Source: Syntrophorhabdus sp. (GTDB lineage Bacteria; Desulfobacterota; Syntrophorhabdia; Syntrophorhabdales; Syntrophorhabdaceae). From it: a DNA stretch of 33,678 nt. Below are positions 7,109 through 16,042 of the stretch, in pieces. The stretch covers positions 1 through 33,678 of the forward strand of contig JAAYAK010000068.1 of assembly GCA_012719415.1 (NCBI GenBank), in the 5' to 3' direction. Within the stretch, counting starts at the first letter, position 1. Each line of letters opens with the position of its first letter. Below the pieces are notes generated by a model. The model saw only the letters and a list, made by a program, of their open reading frames with translations, was not told where the DNA came from and did not search any database. The translations under genes were made by a program, and so were the position numbers.

Positions 7109-8689
7109 TTATCTCAACCTGAACCGCTGTATCTTGCCCGTCGCGCTCTTCGGAAGCTCGTCGACGAATTCGACCCAGCGGGGGTACTTGAACTTTGCCT
7201 GCCTGTCGAGGACCCATTTCTTCAATTCTTCCTTCAATTCGTCGGTTTTCTTGTACCCGTTCCTCAGTATGACGAAGGCCTTGGGCTTGACAAGGTTCTT
7301 CGCGTCGGGGGCCCCGACGACGGCGCATTCCAGAACAGCCGGGTGCTGGCTCAGGGTGTTCTCCACCTCGATGGGGGACACCCAGATGCCGCCCACCTTG
7401 AGCATGTCATCGGCGCGTCCGGCGCACCAGTAATAGCCTTCCTCGTCCATGTAATACTTATCGCCCGTATTGACCCATTCTCCCTGCATGGTGACCCGCG
7501 TTTTTTCGCGCTTGCGCCAGTATTGCTGGGCGGCGCTGTCGCCCTTGACGTGCAGGGTACCTATATCGCCCCGGGGGACTTCCTGGCCGTTCTCGTCGAC
7601 GAGTTTCAGTTCGTAGCCGGGAACGGGTTTTCCCGTGGACCCCGGCTTGATGTCGCCGGGCCTGTTGGAGAGGAATATGTGGAGCATCTCCGTGGAGCCG
7701 ATGCCGTCGATGATCTCGATGCCGAAGCGCTTTTTCCAGCGCTCGAAGATGTCCACGGGCAATGCCTCACCGGCGGACACGCAGATCCTGACCGACGAGA
7801 GTTCGTGCTGGTCGTTGGGATTCGCCTTCTTGATGCCTTTTTCCTTGTCTTCTTTGGCCTTGTACTCCAGCATCTGCCCGTAGAGCGTGGGGACGCCGAA
7901 GAAGATGGTGGGACGGAATTTCTCGAGGTGCTTGAAGACGTTCTCGGGCGAAGGGGCGTGCGCGTTGAGCACGGCCGAGGCGCCGACGGACATGGGGAAA
8001 TACATACCGTTGCCGAGACCGTAGGAGAAGAAGAGCCGTGCGGCCGAGAAGACAATGTCGTCCTCGGTGATGCCGAGTACGCCCTTGGCGAAGGACTCGG
8101 AGGTGACCACCATGTCGTACTGGGAGTGGATGGCCCCCTTTGGCGAGCCCGTCGAGCCCGAGCTGTAGAGCCAGAAACCAACGTCATCCTTCGTGGTGAA
8201 CTCCGTTTTCACCGTGTTGGGAGCATGGCGGTATTTCTGCTTGAAGGGAATGTGGGCCCCTTTCGTCTCGGATATGACGACGAGGTCACGCAGGTACAGG
8301 AGATCGCCCTTGATCTGCGCGAGGACGGGCAGGAGCTGCTCGGAGACGACGAGGACCTTGGCGCGGCTGTCGTTGAGGTAGTACTCGTAGTCCTCGGGTG
8401 TCAGCATGGTGTTGACGGGAATGGGGACGGCGCCGATCTTCATGGCGCCCCAGAAAACGGCGTAGAACTGCGGCACGTCGAGCATGATCACCAGGATGCG
8501 GTCGTCTACGGTTATGCCGACCTCGCGGAAGGCGTTCGCTGTCTTGTTGGCCATCTTCTGGATGTCGTTGTAAGTGTAGTTCCGGTATTCCGTGTAAACG
8601 GCTATCTTATGACCCCGTCCCTGGCGGACGTTGCGGTCCACGAAATAATCGGCTGCGTTGAAAAAGTCAAGTGGTGCTCCAGCTGTCAT
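7109..8689 (-). CDS. benzoate-CoA ligase family protein
   Basis: A 526-residue acyl-CoA synthetase of the adenylate-forming superfamily. The start is secure: AAGGAGG is placed 5 bases before the ATG. Motifs: P-loop YSSGSTGSPKG (about residues 175-185), FFSYGLGNG, a GSTEMLH motif contributing to the acyl-adenylate site, the hinge region TGDKYYMDEEGYYWCAGRADDMLKVGG, and the C-terminal catalytic Lys in PKSATGKIQRF. The N-terminus (NAADYFVDRNV) and the block PVNTMLTPEDYEYYLNDSRA are typical of benzoate-CoA ligases, which convert benzoate, CoA and ATP to benzoyl-CoA, the entry point of anaerobic aromatic degradation. A substituted benzoate is also possible. It is the last gene of the rex-hyd run, 57 bases after the phosphatase gene, where a G-run/C-run could form a stem but no clear terminator exists. 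Confidence 0.85.
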   Translation of the reverse strand: MTAGAPLDFFNAADYFVDRNVRQGRGHKIAVYTEYRNYTYNDIQKMANKTANAFREVGITVDDRILVIMLDVPQFYAVFWGAMKIGAVPIPVNTMLTPEDYEYYLNDSRAKVLVVSEQLLPVLAQIKGDLLYLRDLVVISETKGAHIPFKQKYRHAPNTVKTEFTTKDDVGFWLYSSGSTGSPKGAIHSQYDMVVTSESFAKGVLGITEDDIVFSAARLFFSYGLGNGMYFPMSVGASAVLNAHAPSPENVFKHLEKFRPTIFFGVPTLYGQMLEYKAKEDKEKGIKKANPNDQHELSSVRICVSAGEALPVDIFERWKKRFGIEIIDGIGSTEMLHIFLSNRPGDIKPGSTGKPVPGYELKLVDENGQEVPRGDIGTLHVKGDSAAQQYWRKREKTRVTMQGEWVNTGDKYYMDEEGYYWCAGRADDMLKVGGIWVSPIEVENTLSQHPAVLECAVVGAPDAKNLVKPKAFVILRNGYKKTDELKEELKKWVLDRQAKFKYPRWVEFVDELPKSATGKIQRFRLR

Positions 8690-8746
8690 GATACCTCCTT
8701 CTGTTATGCGGGGGAAGGGCTGCGCCTGCCCGTTTCACGTCCCCCT

Positions 8747-9916
8747 CTATAGATATATGATATTCACCAGCTTCCCCATGGATCTCAGTTTGTCCGCGAG
8801 GAGCCTGACGATAACGTCTCTCGGGTATACACCCATCTGCCTGAAGACTATATGTTCGTGTCCCGGATTTGCCGCCGTTCCAACGAGGAAATTGATCGTA
8901 TCGGAGGCGTGGAAGAACCTGTAGAGATCTGAAACTGATGAATCAGGCTCGAGTTTCTCGGGTGCCTCCCCCAGGATATTGTACACCTGGTTGAGGGTGA
9001 TCGCACCCTCCGTCGCATAGTCCACGCCTTTTATATCATAAGACGGTGGTTTATGGTAGGCATTTGACATGTTCTTCATCTCGACAGGGACGCCGAGATT
9101 GCGGGCGACGATCTCGGCGGTGGACGACCCGCACACGATCCTCATTCCCTTCGTGTCCATGAATTCCCTGACCACTCTGGCATCGTCCATCTTCCGCGCC
9201 GGCGGCCCCGTCAGGATGTTGAGGACCCGTGCCTCGCGGCAGAGCAGGAGACTGCACGTGGTGTCATCCCCGTACGTCGCGCCCGAGATATCCCGCACGT
9301 TGGCCACGATCCTGCCGGGGATGTCCTTCATGAGCGTGCCCTGCGCAAGGAGGCCGTTTATGAAGTCGCAGGCCCCCTGAATGCCCCAGCCCATGCGGTA
9401 CTGCTGGCCGAGGCCTGCCTGACTGACCCCGTCGCTTACCATGACGACGCTGTCACCGTATTCGAGCATGCAGTTGACCTCGCCCACCATCTCGAGACCC
9501 ATGGGAAAGACACGCTGCTTCGGCAGGTAAGCGGCCAGGCGGTTGTTGATGAGGATGGGAGAGGGGATCTCGTAGGAGACCACCGTCGCGTGGCCGCTCA
9601 CGAGGACACGGCAAACGGAAAAGGCGGAGAAGGGAATGTCCATGGTCCGTGCCGCGTGCATGGTCTCGACGACCTTCTGGCATGCCTCACGAAGCGTGAA
9701 GCCCACCCGGATGAGCTCCATGAGACGGGAGGCGCACATGACAGCGGCAACCCTCGCCTTGATGCCTGTGCCGATCCCATCGGCCACGATCACGGTTGTT
9801 GCCTCGGCCGTACGCTCGGTTGTTATGTAATCTCCGCATATGCCGCCCGGCTTCTTTGCCGCCTGGGCGTTCGTCGCTTCGATGTACTTTCTCGGTTCAT
9901 CGGGTACTGCTTTCAT
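8747..9916 (-). CDS. SpoIIE-family PP2C phosphatase with extra C-terminal domain
   Basis: A 389-residue protein whose start overlaps the end of the sensory hydrogenase gene by 20 bases. The first 230 or so residues form a PP2C/SpoIIE fold with its metal-binding aspartates: VIVADGIGTG (about residues 43-52), VVMVSDGVSQ (about 158-167) and YGDDTTCSLLL (about 216-226). Such phosphatases dephosphorylate STAS anti-anti-sigma proteins in partner-switching systems. The C-terminal 150 or so residues (from GPPARKMDD onward, with IVCGSSTAEIVARNLG and GVDYATEGAITLNQVYNIL) are a separate domain that I cannot name. Overlap with the [FeFe] sensory hydrogenase points to H2 or redox control of phosphatase activity (inference). 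No STAS protein is visible in the window, so the target is unknown. Confidence 0.83.
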   Translation of the reverse strand: MKAVPDEPRKYIEATNAQAAKKPGGICGDYITTERTAEATTVIVADGIGTGIKARVAAVMCASRLMELIRVGFTLREACQKVVETMHAARTMDIPFSAFSVCRVLVSGHATVVSYEIPSPILINNRLAAYLPKQRVFPMGLEMVGEVNCMLEYGDSVVMVSDGVSQAGLGQQYRMGWGIQGACDFINGLLAQGTLMKDIPGRIVANVRDISGATYGDDTTCSLLLCREARVLNILTGPPARKMDDARVVREFMDTKGMRIVCGSSTAEIVARNLGVPVEMKNMSNAYHKPPSYDIKGVDYATEGAITLNQVYNILGEAPEKLEPDSSVSDLYRFFHASDTINFLVGTAANPGHEHIVFRQMGVYPRDVIVRLLADKLRSMGKLVNIIYL

Positions 9917-11633
9917 CGCCTTCGCTCAGACTCATCAGTTTTCTCACCAGTTCCTCACCGCGGGCGGTGCTCTCACCCAGGAACTGCGCTATGTTCTGGG
10001 CCATCTTTATCTGGTGTTCAAGGAGTTCGTTTGCCTGTTCCACCGTCTGGGAACGGATCTCCTTGAGCTTCTTCTCGTGTTCCTGCTGGCTCGTTATGTT
10101 GATGAAGATACCGACGATCTGCTTGTCCTCCTTGAGCATGTACAGGAGTTGGCGGCACAGGAGGTTGTACGGGCGGTGCAGGACGGTGATGTCCATGGTC
10201 TCCGTGATGCCGGATATGAGCTTCTCGAAGGGAGCCGGGTCCATGAGATAGGATATGTGCCGCCCCAGAATGACGTCGCTGCAGGAAAAGAACTTCTTGA
10301 ACGCCGGGTTCATGCCGAGGATGTTCAGTTCATCGTCGAGCAGGAGAACGCCGTTGGGCGTGGTGCTGAAGATCTGGTCCGTGCGTCTTTCCGCTAGACG
10401 TCTCATGTAGGGGATGCACATCTCGGGTTCCGCCATGCCGAGAACCACGGCGATGGCCTTTTCCCTGCAGCTGTCGTAACCGCAGGCCCCGCAGTTCAGC
10501 TGTTGTTCGGGGTCCTGTTTGCCGGTGCGCGCCAGGACCTCCTGGATCTGCTGTTCCGTAATGTTGCCCGGCGATGGGCCGCTGTCGTTCCTGGTGAAGG
10601 CGGCCTTCAGGAGATCGCTTTCCACGGGGTCGGGAGTGATCGAGACGGCCGCGCTTTCCGCAGTGTATTCGATGATCTCCTGCCTGCGTTCGAAGAGGTT
10701 CTTGCCGGAGTCTACGCCGGGACCGTTGATGCACCCCTGGCTGCAGAACAGGGGTTCAATGAGGGCGTGCCCCGTGTCTTCTCCGACACCGTTCAGGAGT
10801 TCGCGAACGCCCTGGGGGCTGTCGACGCGCAGAAGGCTGAGGTTCAATCCATCGTCGTCGAGGCCGGCCGTCTTGATGAGACCACCGGGCAACGGGTACA
10901 ATTGCGCATTGTGGACGGGCTTTTCGTCGAAGCTGCTCTCCTCGCACATGGACAGGTCAATGTTCTTCTGCTCAAGCCAGGCGTTGAGTTCCTTGAAGGT
11001 GAGGACGCAATCCACGACGCCGGCAATGTCCGGCCGGTTCAATTCGGATTTTTTGGCCACACAGGGGCCGATGAAGATGACCTTGGTGTCCTTGCCGAGT
11101 TTTTCTTTGAGGAGCCTGGCGTGCGCCACCATCGGGGATGCGATGGGGAGCAGGTAGTCGATCAGCTCGGGTTTGTACTTTTCGATGTAGTTTATCAGGG
11201 CGGGACACGCCGTGGTTATGTGGGGCTTTGTCGTATCCGCTTTGGCGAGCCTCTGTGATTCGAGTGATACCTGGTATGCCCCGTGGGATGTTTGCCCCAC
11301 GTAGCGGATGCCAAGGGCGCGGAGGGCCGATGCCAGACGCGAGCGCTGCCATTTGTTGAACACGGCAGGAAAGGAAGGGGCTATGCTGGCAGCGACAAAG
11401 TGCCCTTCGTCAATGAGGCTCTGAGCCACGTTGATGTCACTGCGGAATGTTTTTGCCTGCTGGGGGCATTCCCTGATGCAGGTGCCGCAGGCGATGCAGC
11501 GTTTCTCATCCACGTACGCCTGCCCGTTCTGCATGCGGATCGCCTTCACGGGACAGGCCCTGAGGCACCTGTAGCAGTCCCGGCAGCGGGCTGTCAGCGT
11601 GTAGACGATCTGCGGTTTCTGTGTTTCAAGCAT
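9897..11633 (-). CDS. hydS: sensory [FeFe] hydrogenase (group C-like) with FeS and PAS domains
   Basis: A 578-residue protein. Order: two N-terminal [4Fe-4S] motifs (Cys 17-27 and 46-56 regions), H-cluster domain, an FeS domain CGACGYDSC...C (381-406), PAS (about 412-515), and a C-terminal coiled coil (about 516-570) with no kinase or DNA-binding domain. H-cluster loops: TTACPAL (Cys143 kept), GPCVAKKSE (Cys191), LFCSQGC (Cys297, Cys301). All four cluster cysteines are present, but the proton-transfer Cys of catalytic enzymes (TSCCP) is Ala142, as in characterised sensory hydrogenases such as HydS of Thermotoga maritima. It probably senses H2 or redox state and signals through the PAS/coiled coil to the overlapping phosphatase gene product. 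It overlaps hydA upstream by 8 bases. Confidence 0.88.
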   Translation of the reverse strand: MLETQKPQIVYTLTARCRDCYRCLRACPVKAIRMQNGQAYVDEKRCIACGTCIRECPQQAKTFRSDINVAQSLIDEGHFVAASIAPSFPAVFNKWQRSRLASALRALGIRYVGQTSHGAYQVSLESQRLAKADTTKPHITTACPALINYIEKYKPELIDYLLPIASPMVAHARLLKEKLGKDTKVIFIGPCVAKKSELNRPDIAGVVDCVLTFKELNAWLEQKNIDLSMCEESSFDEKPVHNAQLYPLPGGLIKTAGLDDDGLNLSLLRVDSPQGVRELLNGVGEDTGHALIEPLFCSQGCINGPGVDSGKNLFERRQEIIEYTAESAAVSITPDPVESDLLKAAFTRNDSGPSPGNITEQQIQEVLARTGKQDPEQQLNCGACGYDSCREKAIAVVLGMAEPEMCIPYMRRLAERRTDQIFSTTPNGVLLLDDELNILGMNPAFKKFFSCSDVILGRHISYLMDPAPFEKLISGITETMDITVLHRPYNLLCRQLLYMLKEDKQIVGIFINITSQQEHEKKLKEIRSQTVEQANELLEHQIKMAQNIAQFLGESTARGEELVRKLMSLSEGDESSTR

Positions 11634-13650
11634 TCTGCCTTACCTCTTCGGCGAGGTCCACCCCCTCGCGCTTGATGGCCTCGATGGCCCTTTCTATGGT
11701 GCAGCCTTCAATGATCCTGCTCCCTACCTTTATTGTCGGTCCAGTCTTGCATTTCTCAAAGCAAAAAGAAGCTTTCACGTTCACCCTGCCGCCGAGGCCG
11801 TTTGAACGTATATGCTCAAGTATATCACGGAGCAGCTTCTGGGAGCCCTTGAGGAAGCAACTGGTGCCGAAGCAGACGCTGACGTCGACACTTCTCTCGC
11901 CGCCGGCGTTTATGTCAACATCCTCATCGGATATACGTTTTCGGGTCCTGTAGCTCGTGTGGAGGAGTTCGTGGGCTTTGTGGCTTCCCACGTCACCGAG
12001 GACGTTCTCGTAGAGGTTCTTGATGTAGGGGTTGTCCTGGGACTTATGGAGTTCCAGCATGCGGTCGTTCTCGTAGAGGCCCTTTGTCCTTTTCTGCCTG
12101 ACGGCCTGGTCGGAGAAAACGGGCTGGCCGGCGCCGCCGACGCAGCCGCCGGGGCACGCCATTACCTCGACGAGGTCGTAGTGGGTCTCCCCGGATTTTA
12201 TTTTCTCGAGGACACGCCTCGTGTTGCCGAGGCCGCTGACGACGGCGAGGGTGAAAGTCTTGCCCGCCACGGTGAGTTTTGCCTCGCGAAGGCCATCCTC
12301 TCCGCGGACAGAGGCAAACTCGTAGCTGTCGAGTCTCTGGTCTGTGAGTCTTTCGGTGACGTAGCGCAGAACGGCCTCGCTGACACCTCCGGAATTGCCG
12401 AAGATGACCCCGGCACCGGTCTTGAAGCCGAAAGGCAGATCGAACGATTCCAGGCCCAGTTCCCTGAAATTGAGACCGGCTTCTTCGATCATCCTGCCGA
12501 ATTCCTGGGTGGTGAGGACATGGTCCACATCCCGCACCCCGTCCCTCTCGAATTCCGGCCTTTTCGCCTCGAACTTCTTCGCCGTGCAGGGCATTATGGA
12601 AACAACGATCACATCCTCGCGCTTAACGTTCAGCTCGCTGGAGAGCATTTCCTTCGCCAGGGCGCCGAACATCTGCTGTGGCGAACGGCAACTTGAAAGA
12701 TGGTCCACGAACTCCGGATAGTATTGCTCGACGAACTTGACCCACGCCGGGCAGCATGACGTGAACTGCGGTATTCTGTCGCCGGCCGTGACACGCTTTA
12801 TGAATTCGTTGCCTTCTTCCAGCACGGTAAGATCGGCGGTGAAGGATGTGTCATAGATCTTGTCGAAGCCGATCGCTCTCAGTGCCGCCGCGATCTGCCC
12901 CGTGGTTGTGGTTCCCGGGGGGAGGCCGAACATCTCTCCAACGGCTACCCTTACAGCGGGAGCCACCTGCGCCACCACGACCCTGGAGGGGTTGTGAATG
13001 TCGGCCCACACGTCATCGACCTCGGATTTCGGAGTGAGGGCACCGGTGGGACAGACGCGGACACACTGTCCGCAATTGACGCATTCCACCTTGTCGAGCG
13101 CCTTGCCGAAAGAAGGGATGACGACCGTTTGCGCTCCCCTGTAGGCGAAGTCGATGGCGCCGACACCCTGCACTTCGGAGCAGATGCGCACGCAGTCGCC
13201 GCAGAGGACACACTTGTTCGGGTCCCTGACGATGGACGGTGAGGATTCGTCGAGGGGCATTTCTTTCAGCTGGTTCTTGAAACGCACCTTCGTGATGCCG
13301 AATCGTTTCGCGAGCGCCTGAAGCTGGCAGGTGGTGCTCTTCTGGCAGGTGGGGCAGTTCTGGCTGTGGTTGGCAAGGAGAAGCTCCACGATGATCCTGC
13401 GCATCTTCCGGATCTCCTCCGTGTTGGTACTCACCTTCATATCGGGGGCGGGCGGGGTGGAGCAGGCCGGAACGAGGCCCATACCCTCGACCTGCACCAT
13501 GCATAGCCTGCAGGCGCCGTATATGCTCAACTCCGAATGGTAGCAGAAGGTGGGCAGATCGATCCTCGCCTTCCTGACAAGCTCCAGGAGGTTCTGCTCG
13601 TTCTCAATGGATATCTCTTTATTATCGATGTAGACAACGTCGCCGTTCAT
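11626..13650 (-). CDS. hydA: [FeFe] hydrogenase catalytic subunit HydA (group A3-like), copy 1
   Basis: A 674-residue protein; AAGGAGA precedes the ATG. Order: N-terminal [2Fe-2S] (Cys36, 47, 50, 63), the His-ligated [4Fe-4S] motif (His95, Cys99, 102, 108), two [4Fe-4S] clusters (Cys147-157 and 190-200), H-cluster domain with FTSCCPAW (Cys299, Cys300), MPCTAKKFE (Cys355) and EVMACPGGC (Cys499, Cys503), and a C-terminal thioredoxin-like [2Fe-2S] domain (Cys593, 598, 630, 634). All catalytic and proton-transfer residues look intact. With HydB and HydC encoded just upstream it should form a cytoplasmic NAD(P)H- and ferredoxin-dependent bifurcating or confurcating hydrogenase. It is the only one of the three HydA proteins here with the extra C-terminal [2Fe-2S] domain. 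Confidence 0.93.
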   Translation of the reverse strand: MNGDVVYIDNKEISIENEQNLLELVRKARIDLPTFCYHSELSIYGACRLCMVQVEGMGLVPACSTPPAPDMKVSTNTEEIRKMRRIIVELLLANHSQNCPTCQKSTTCQLQALAKRFGITKVRFKNQLKEMPLDESSPSIVRDPNKCVLCGDCVRICSEVQGVGAIDFAYRGAQTVVIPSFGKALDKVECVNCGQCVRVCPTGALTPKSEVDDVWADIHNPSRVVVAQVAPAVRVAVGEMFGLPPGTTTTGQIAAALRAIGFDKIYDTSFTADLTVLEEGNEFIKRVTAGDRIPQFTSCCPAWVKFVEQYYPEFVDHLSSCRSPQQMFGALAKEMLSSELNVKREDVIVVSIMPCTAKKFEAKRPEFERDGVRDVDHVLTTQEFGRMIEEAGLNFRELGLESFDLPFGFKTGAGVIFGNSGGVSEAVLRYVTERLTDQRLDSYEFASVRGEDGLREAKLTVAGKTFTLAVVSGLGNTRRVLEKIKSGETHYDLVEVMACPGGCVGGAGQPVFSDQAVRQKRTKGLYENDRMLELHKSQDNPYIKNLYENVLGDVGSHKAHELLHTSYRTRKRISDEDVDINAGGERSVDVSVCFGTSCFLKGSQKLLRDILEHIRSNGLGGRVNVKASFCFEKCKTGPTIKVGSRIIEGCTIERAIEAIKREGVDLAEEVRQNA

Positions 13651-13653
13651 TGC

Positions 13654-15546
13654 TCAGTCTCCTTTGATCGCCTTGAATTTGCAGGCTTCCACGCAGATGT
13701 AGCATTTTCTGCATATGCTCTGGTCGATGACATGGGGTTTCCCTTTCTCTCCCGATATGGCGCCGACGGGGCACTTGGCCGCGCAGAGCGTACAGCCTTT
13801 GCATAACTCCGGGTCTATCGTGAGCCTCACCAGGGCCTTGCATTTTCCCGTGGGGCAGCGCTTGTCACGCACGTGCGCGATGTACTCGTCGCGGAAGTGC
13901 TTCATCGTCGAGAGGACCGGGTTGGGTGCCGTCTTGCCGAGCCCGCAGAGCGAGCCTTTCTGGACGGCGACCGCGAGGTCCTCGAGAAGGTCGAGCGTCT
14001 CCATTGTGGCCCGTCCCCCTATGATATCGTCGAGGAGGGCAAGCATTTGCTTCGTCCCTTCACGGCAGAGAACGCACTTGCCGCAGGACTCGTGCTGTGT
14101 GAACTGCATGAAGAAGCGTGCCACGCTGACCATGCAGGTGTTCTTGTTCATGACGACGAGGCCGCCGGAGCCGACCATGGCGCCGACGGTCTTCAGGGAA
14201 TCGAAGTCGATGGGAAGGTCGAGATGGTCACGGGTGAGGCAGCCCCCCGAGGGACCACCTATCTGCACGGCCTTGAAGCCGTCGCTCACGGCCTTTCCCG
14301 TATCGGAGGTCATACCTCCCGCGACACCGTAGATGATCTCGCGCAGCGTAGTGCCGAAGGGCATCTCTATGAGGCCCGAATTCGCCACGTGGCCGGTAAG
14401 GGCAAAGGTCTTCGTGCCCGGGGATCCCTTCGTGCCCATCTTGCGGTACCCCTCGGGGCCGGCGGCAAGCACCAGGGGCACCTGCGACAGGGTCTCCACA
14501 TTGTTGATCACCGTCGGCTTGCCCCAGAGGCCGCTGACGGAAGGGAAGGGCGGTTTCGGGGAGGGCATGCCCCTTTTCCCCTCGATGGAGGCGATGAGGG
14601 CCGTTTCCTCTCCGCAGACGAAGGCGCCGGCGCCCTCCATTATGTTCAGGTTGAAGGCGCGTTCCGTGCCGAAAAGGTTCTTGCCGAGCAGGCCGACGCG
14701 GTAGGCATCGTCTATGGCCTTGCGCAGGCGCTTGACGGCGAGCGGGTATTCGGCTCGTACGTATATGTAGCCTTCATCGGCCTCAATGGCCCGCGCGGCT
14801 ATGATCATGCCCTCGATGACGCTGTGGGGATTGCCTTCCATGATGCCCATGTCCATGAAGGCGCCAGGGTCTCCCTCGTCACCATTGCAGATGACGTACT
14901 TCTTTGCGTTTGTCTCGCGCCGGGCGACATCCCACTTCCTTCCCGTGGGGAAGCCGCCGCCTCCCCGTCCGCGCAGACCCGCGGCGAAGATGAGCTGGCA
15001 GATGTCCTCGGGGCTCATTTCGAGATAGGCGCGAATGGCCTGCCTGTATCCGCCGGACGCGATGTATTCCTCTACGCTCTCGGGGTCGATGGCGCCGCAG
15101 TTGGAAAGCGCGAAGCGGTGTTGTTTCCGGTAGAAGGGGATCTCGTCCTTGGTGCGGCACACCCTCTGCGAGTCGGGTTCGACGTAGAGAAGCCTCTCCA
15201 CGACGTCTCCCTTCCGTATCGTTGTCTCCACTATTTCGGCGACGTCGCCCGGTTTCACCTTCGTGTAGAATATGTTCTCGGGAAGGACGGTGACGAGAGG
15301 CCCTATCTGACAGAACCCCTGGCAGCCGGTGCGCGACACGAAGACGCCCTCTTCCTCCTTCTTGAGCTCGACGATGGCGTTGAGCCCGCTTTCCTTCAGG
15401 GCCTTCACGAAGGCCTCGTACACCTTGAGGGACCCGTTCACCAGGCATCCCGTTCCCGCGCAGACGAGGACGCGGTGTTGGGCGGCCGCCGAGCGGGCCT
15501 GAAAATCCTTGGTTATCTTGTTAAGCCCCGTGAGCATCAGATTCAT
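13654..15546 (-). CDS. hydB: hydrogenase subunit HydB (NuoF-like flavoprotein), copy 1
   Basis: About 630 residues from the ATG at 15546, chosen for AAGGAGG directly upstream; this start overlaps hydC by 26 bases. Domains: N-terminal thioredoxin-like [2Fe-2S] (Cys29, 34, 75, 79), NuoF core with the glycine-rich NADH/FMN region GLRGRGGGGFPTGRKW (about 190-205) and NGDEGDPGAFMD, a SLBB-type section, the [4Fe-4S] motif CGKCVLC (Cys488, 491, 494 plus Cys534), and a C-terminal two-cluster ferredoxin (Cys582-592 and 612-622). This is the complete HydB architecture of trimeric bifurcating hydrogenases, oxidising or reducing NAD(P)(H) through FMN. It is the reference against which the two degenerate or fused copies in the right-hand operon can be compared. 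Confidence 0.93.
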   Translation of the reverse strand: MNLMLTGLNKITKDFQARSAAAQHRVLVCAGTGCLVNGSLKVYEAFVKALKESGLNAIVELKKEEEGVFVSRTGCQGFCQIGPLVTVLPENIFYTKVKPGDVAEIVETTIRKGDVVERLLYVEPDSQRVCRTKDEIPFYRKQHRFALSNCGAIDPESVEEYIASGGYRQAIRAYLEMSPEDICQLIFAAGLRGRGGGGFPTGRKWDVARRETNAKKYVICNGDEGDPGAFMDMGIMEGNPHSVIEGMIIAARAIEADEGYIYVRAEYPLAVKRLRKAIDDAYRVGLLGKNLFGTERAFNLNIMEGAGAFVCGEETALIASIEGKRGMPSPKPPFPSVSGLWGKPTVINNVETLSQVPLVLAAGPEGYRKMGTKGSPGTKTFALTGHVANSGLIEMPFGTTLREIIYGVAGGMTSDTGKAVSDGFKAVQIGGPSGGCLTRDHLDLPIDFDSLKTVGAMVGSGGLVVMNKNTCMVSVARFFMQFTQHESCGKCVLCREGTKQMLALLDDIIGGRATMETLDLLEDLAVAVQKGSLCGLGKTAPNPVLSTMKHFRDEYIAHVRDKRCPTGKCKALVRLTIDPELCKGCTLCAAKCPVGAISGEKGKPHVIDQSICRKCYICVEACKFKAIKGD

Positions 15547-16027
15547 TGCGCGCCTCCTTGAGTATGATCTCGTCGATAATGTCCGATACCCGCTGGGGTG
15601 TAAGCTGGCCAAAGACCTCGTCGTTGATGACCATGGCCGGCGAAAGACCGCAGGCACCGAGGCAATTGACGGTCTCCACCGTGAAGAGCATGTCCGACGT
15701 GGAATCCTGGCCTTCGGCGAGGCCGAGCTTCTTCACTATGGCTCCGTAGATTCCCATCGAGCCCTTGACGTGGCACGCCGTCCCGTTACAGACCCGTATC
15801 AGGTACTTCCCCTTGGGTTTCAGGGTGAAGAGCGAGTAGAAGGTCGCCACTCCGAACACCCTTGCGGGAGATATCCCGAGGGATGTTGCCACGAAGGTCA
15901 GTATCTCTTCCGGCAGGTAACGATACTCCGCCTGCACTGCCTGGAGAATGGGTATGAGCCTCGCGGCGTTTCGCTGGTTGTTGTCGATGATCTCGCAAAC
16001 CCGTTCGAATTTTCGCATTGTCTCCAT
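15521..16027 (-). CDS. hydC: hydrogenase subunit HydC (NuoE-like [2Fe-2S] protein), copy 1
   Basis: A 168-residue thioredoxin-like [2Fe-2S] protein with the NuoE pattern: helical N-terminus (LIPILQAVQAEYRYLPEE), FGVATFYSLF, then CNGTACHVKG (first ligand pair) and CLGACGLSPAM (second pair). It forms the electron-transfer subunit of the HydABC complex. A GGA-rich stretch precedes the ATG at 16027. It lies 15 bases after rex and overlaps hydB by 26 bases, so rex, hydC, hydB and hydA are almost certainly one transcript. Confidence 0.92.
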   Translation of the reverse strand: METMRKFERVCEIIDNNQRNAARLIPILQAVQAEYRYLPEEILTFVATSLGISPARVFGVATFYSLFTLKPKGKYLIRVCNGTACHVKGSMGIYGAIVKKLGLAEGQDSTSDMLFTVETVNCLGACGLSPAMVINDEVFGQLTPQRVSDIIDEIILKEARNESDAHGA

Positions 16028-16042
16028 TATTCCATCCCGTCC

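Noticed and set aside
8690-8746. Terminator between the phosphatase and ligase genes
   Set aside because: G-run and C-run could pair around an inner 4-bp stem, but there is no T-tract and the ligase ribosome binding site follows at once.
7082-8752. Plus-strand open frame of 556 codons opposite the benzoate-CoA ligase gene
   Set aside because: Low-complexity acidic translation typical of an antisense frame; the minus strand has a complete ligase with a strong ribosome binding site.
13873-15561. Plus-strand open frame of 562 codons opposite hydB1
   Set aside because: Antisense shadow of a well-defined flavoprotein gene.
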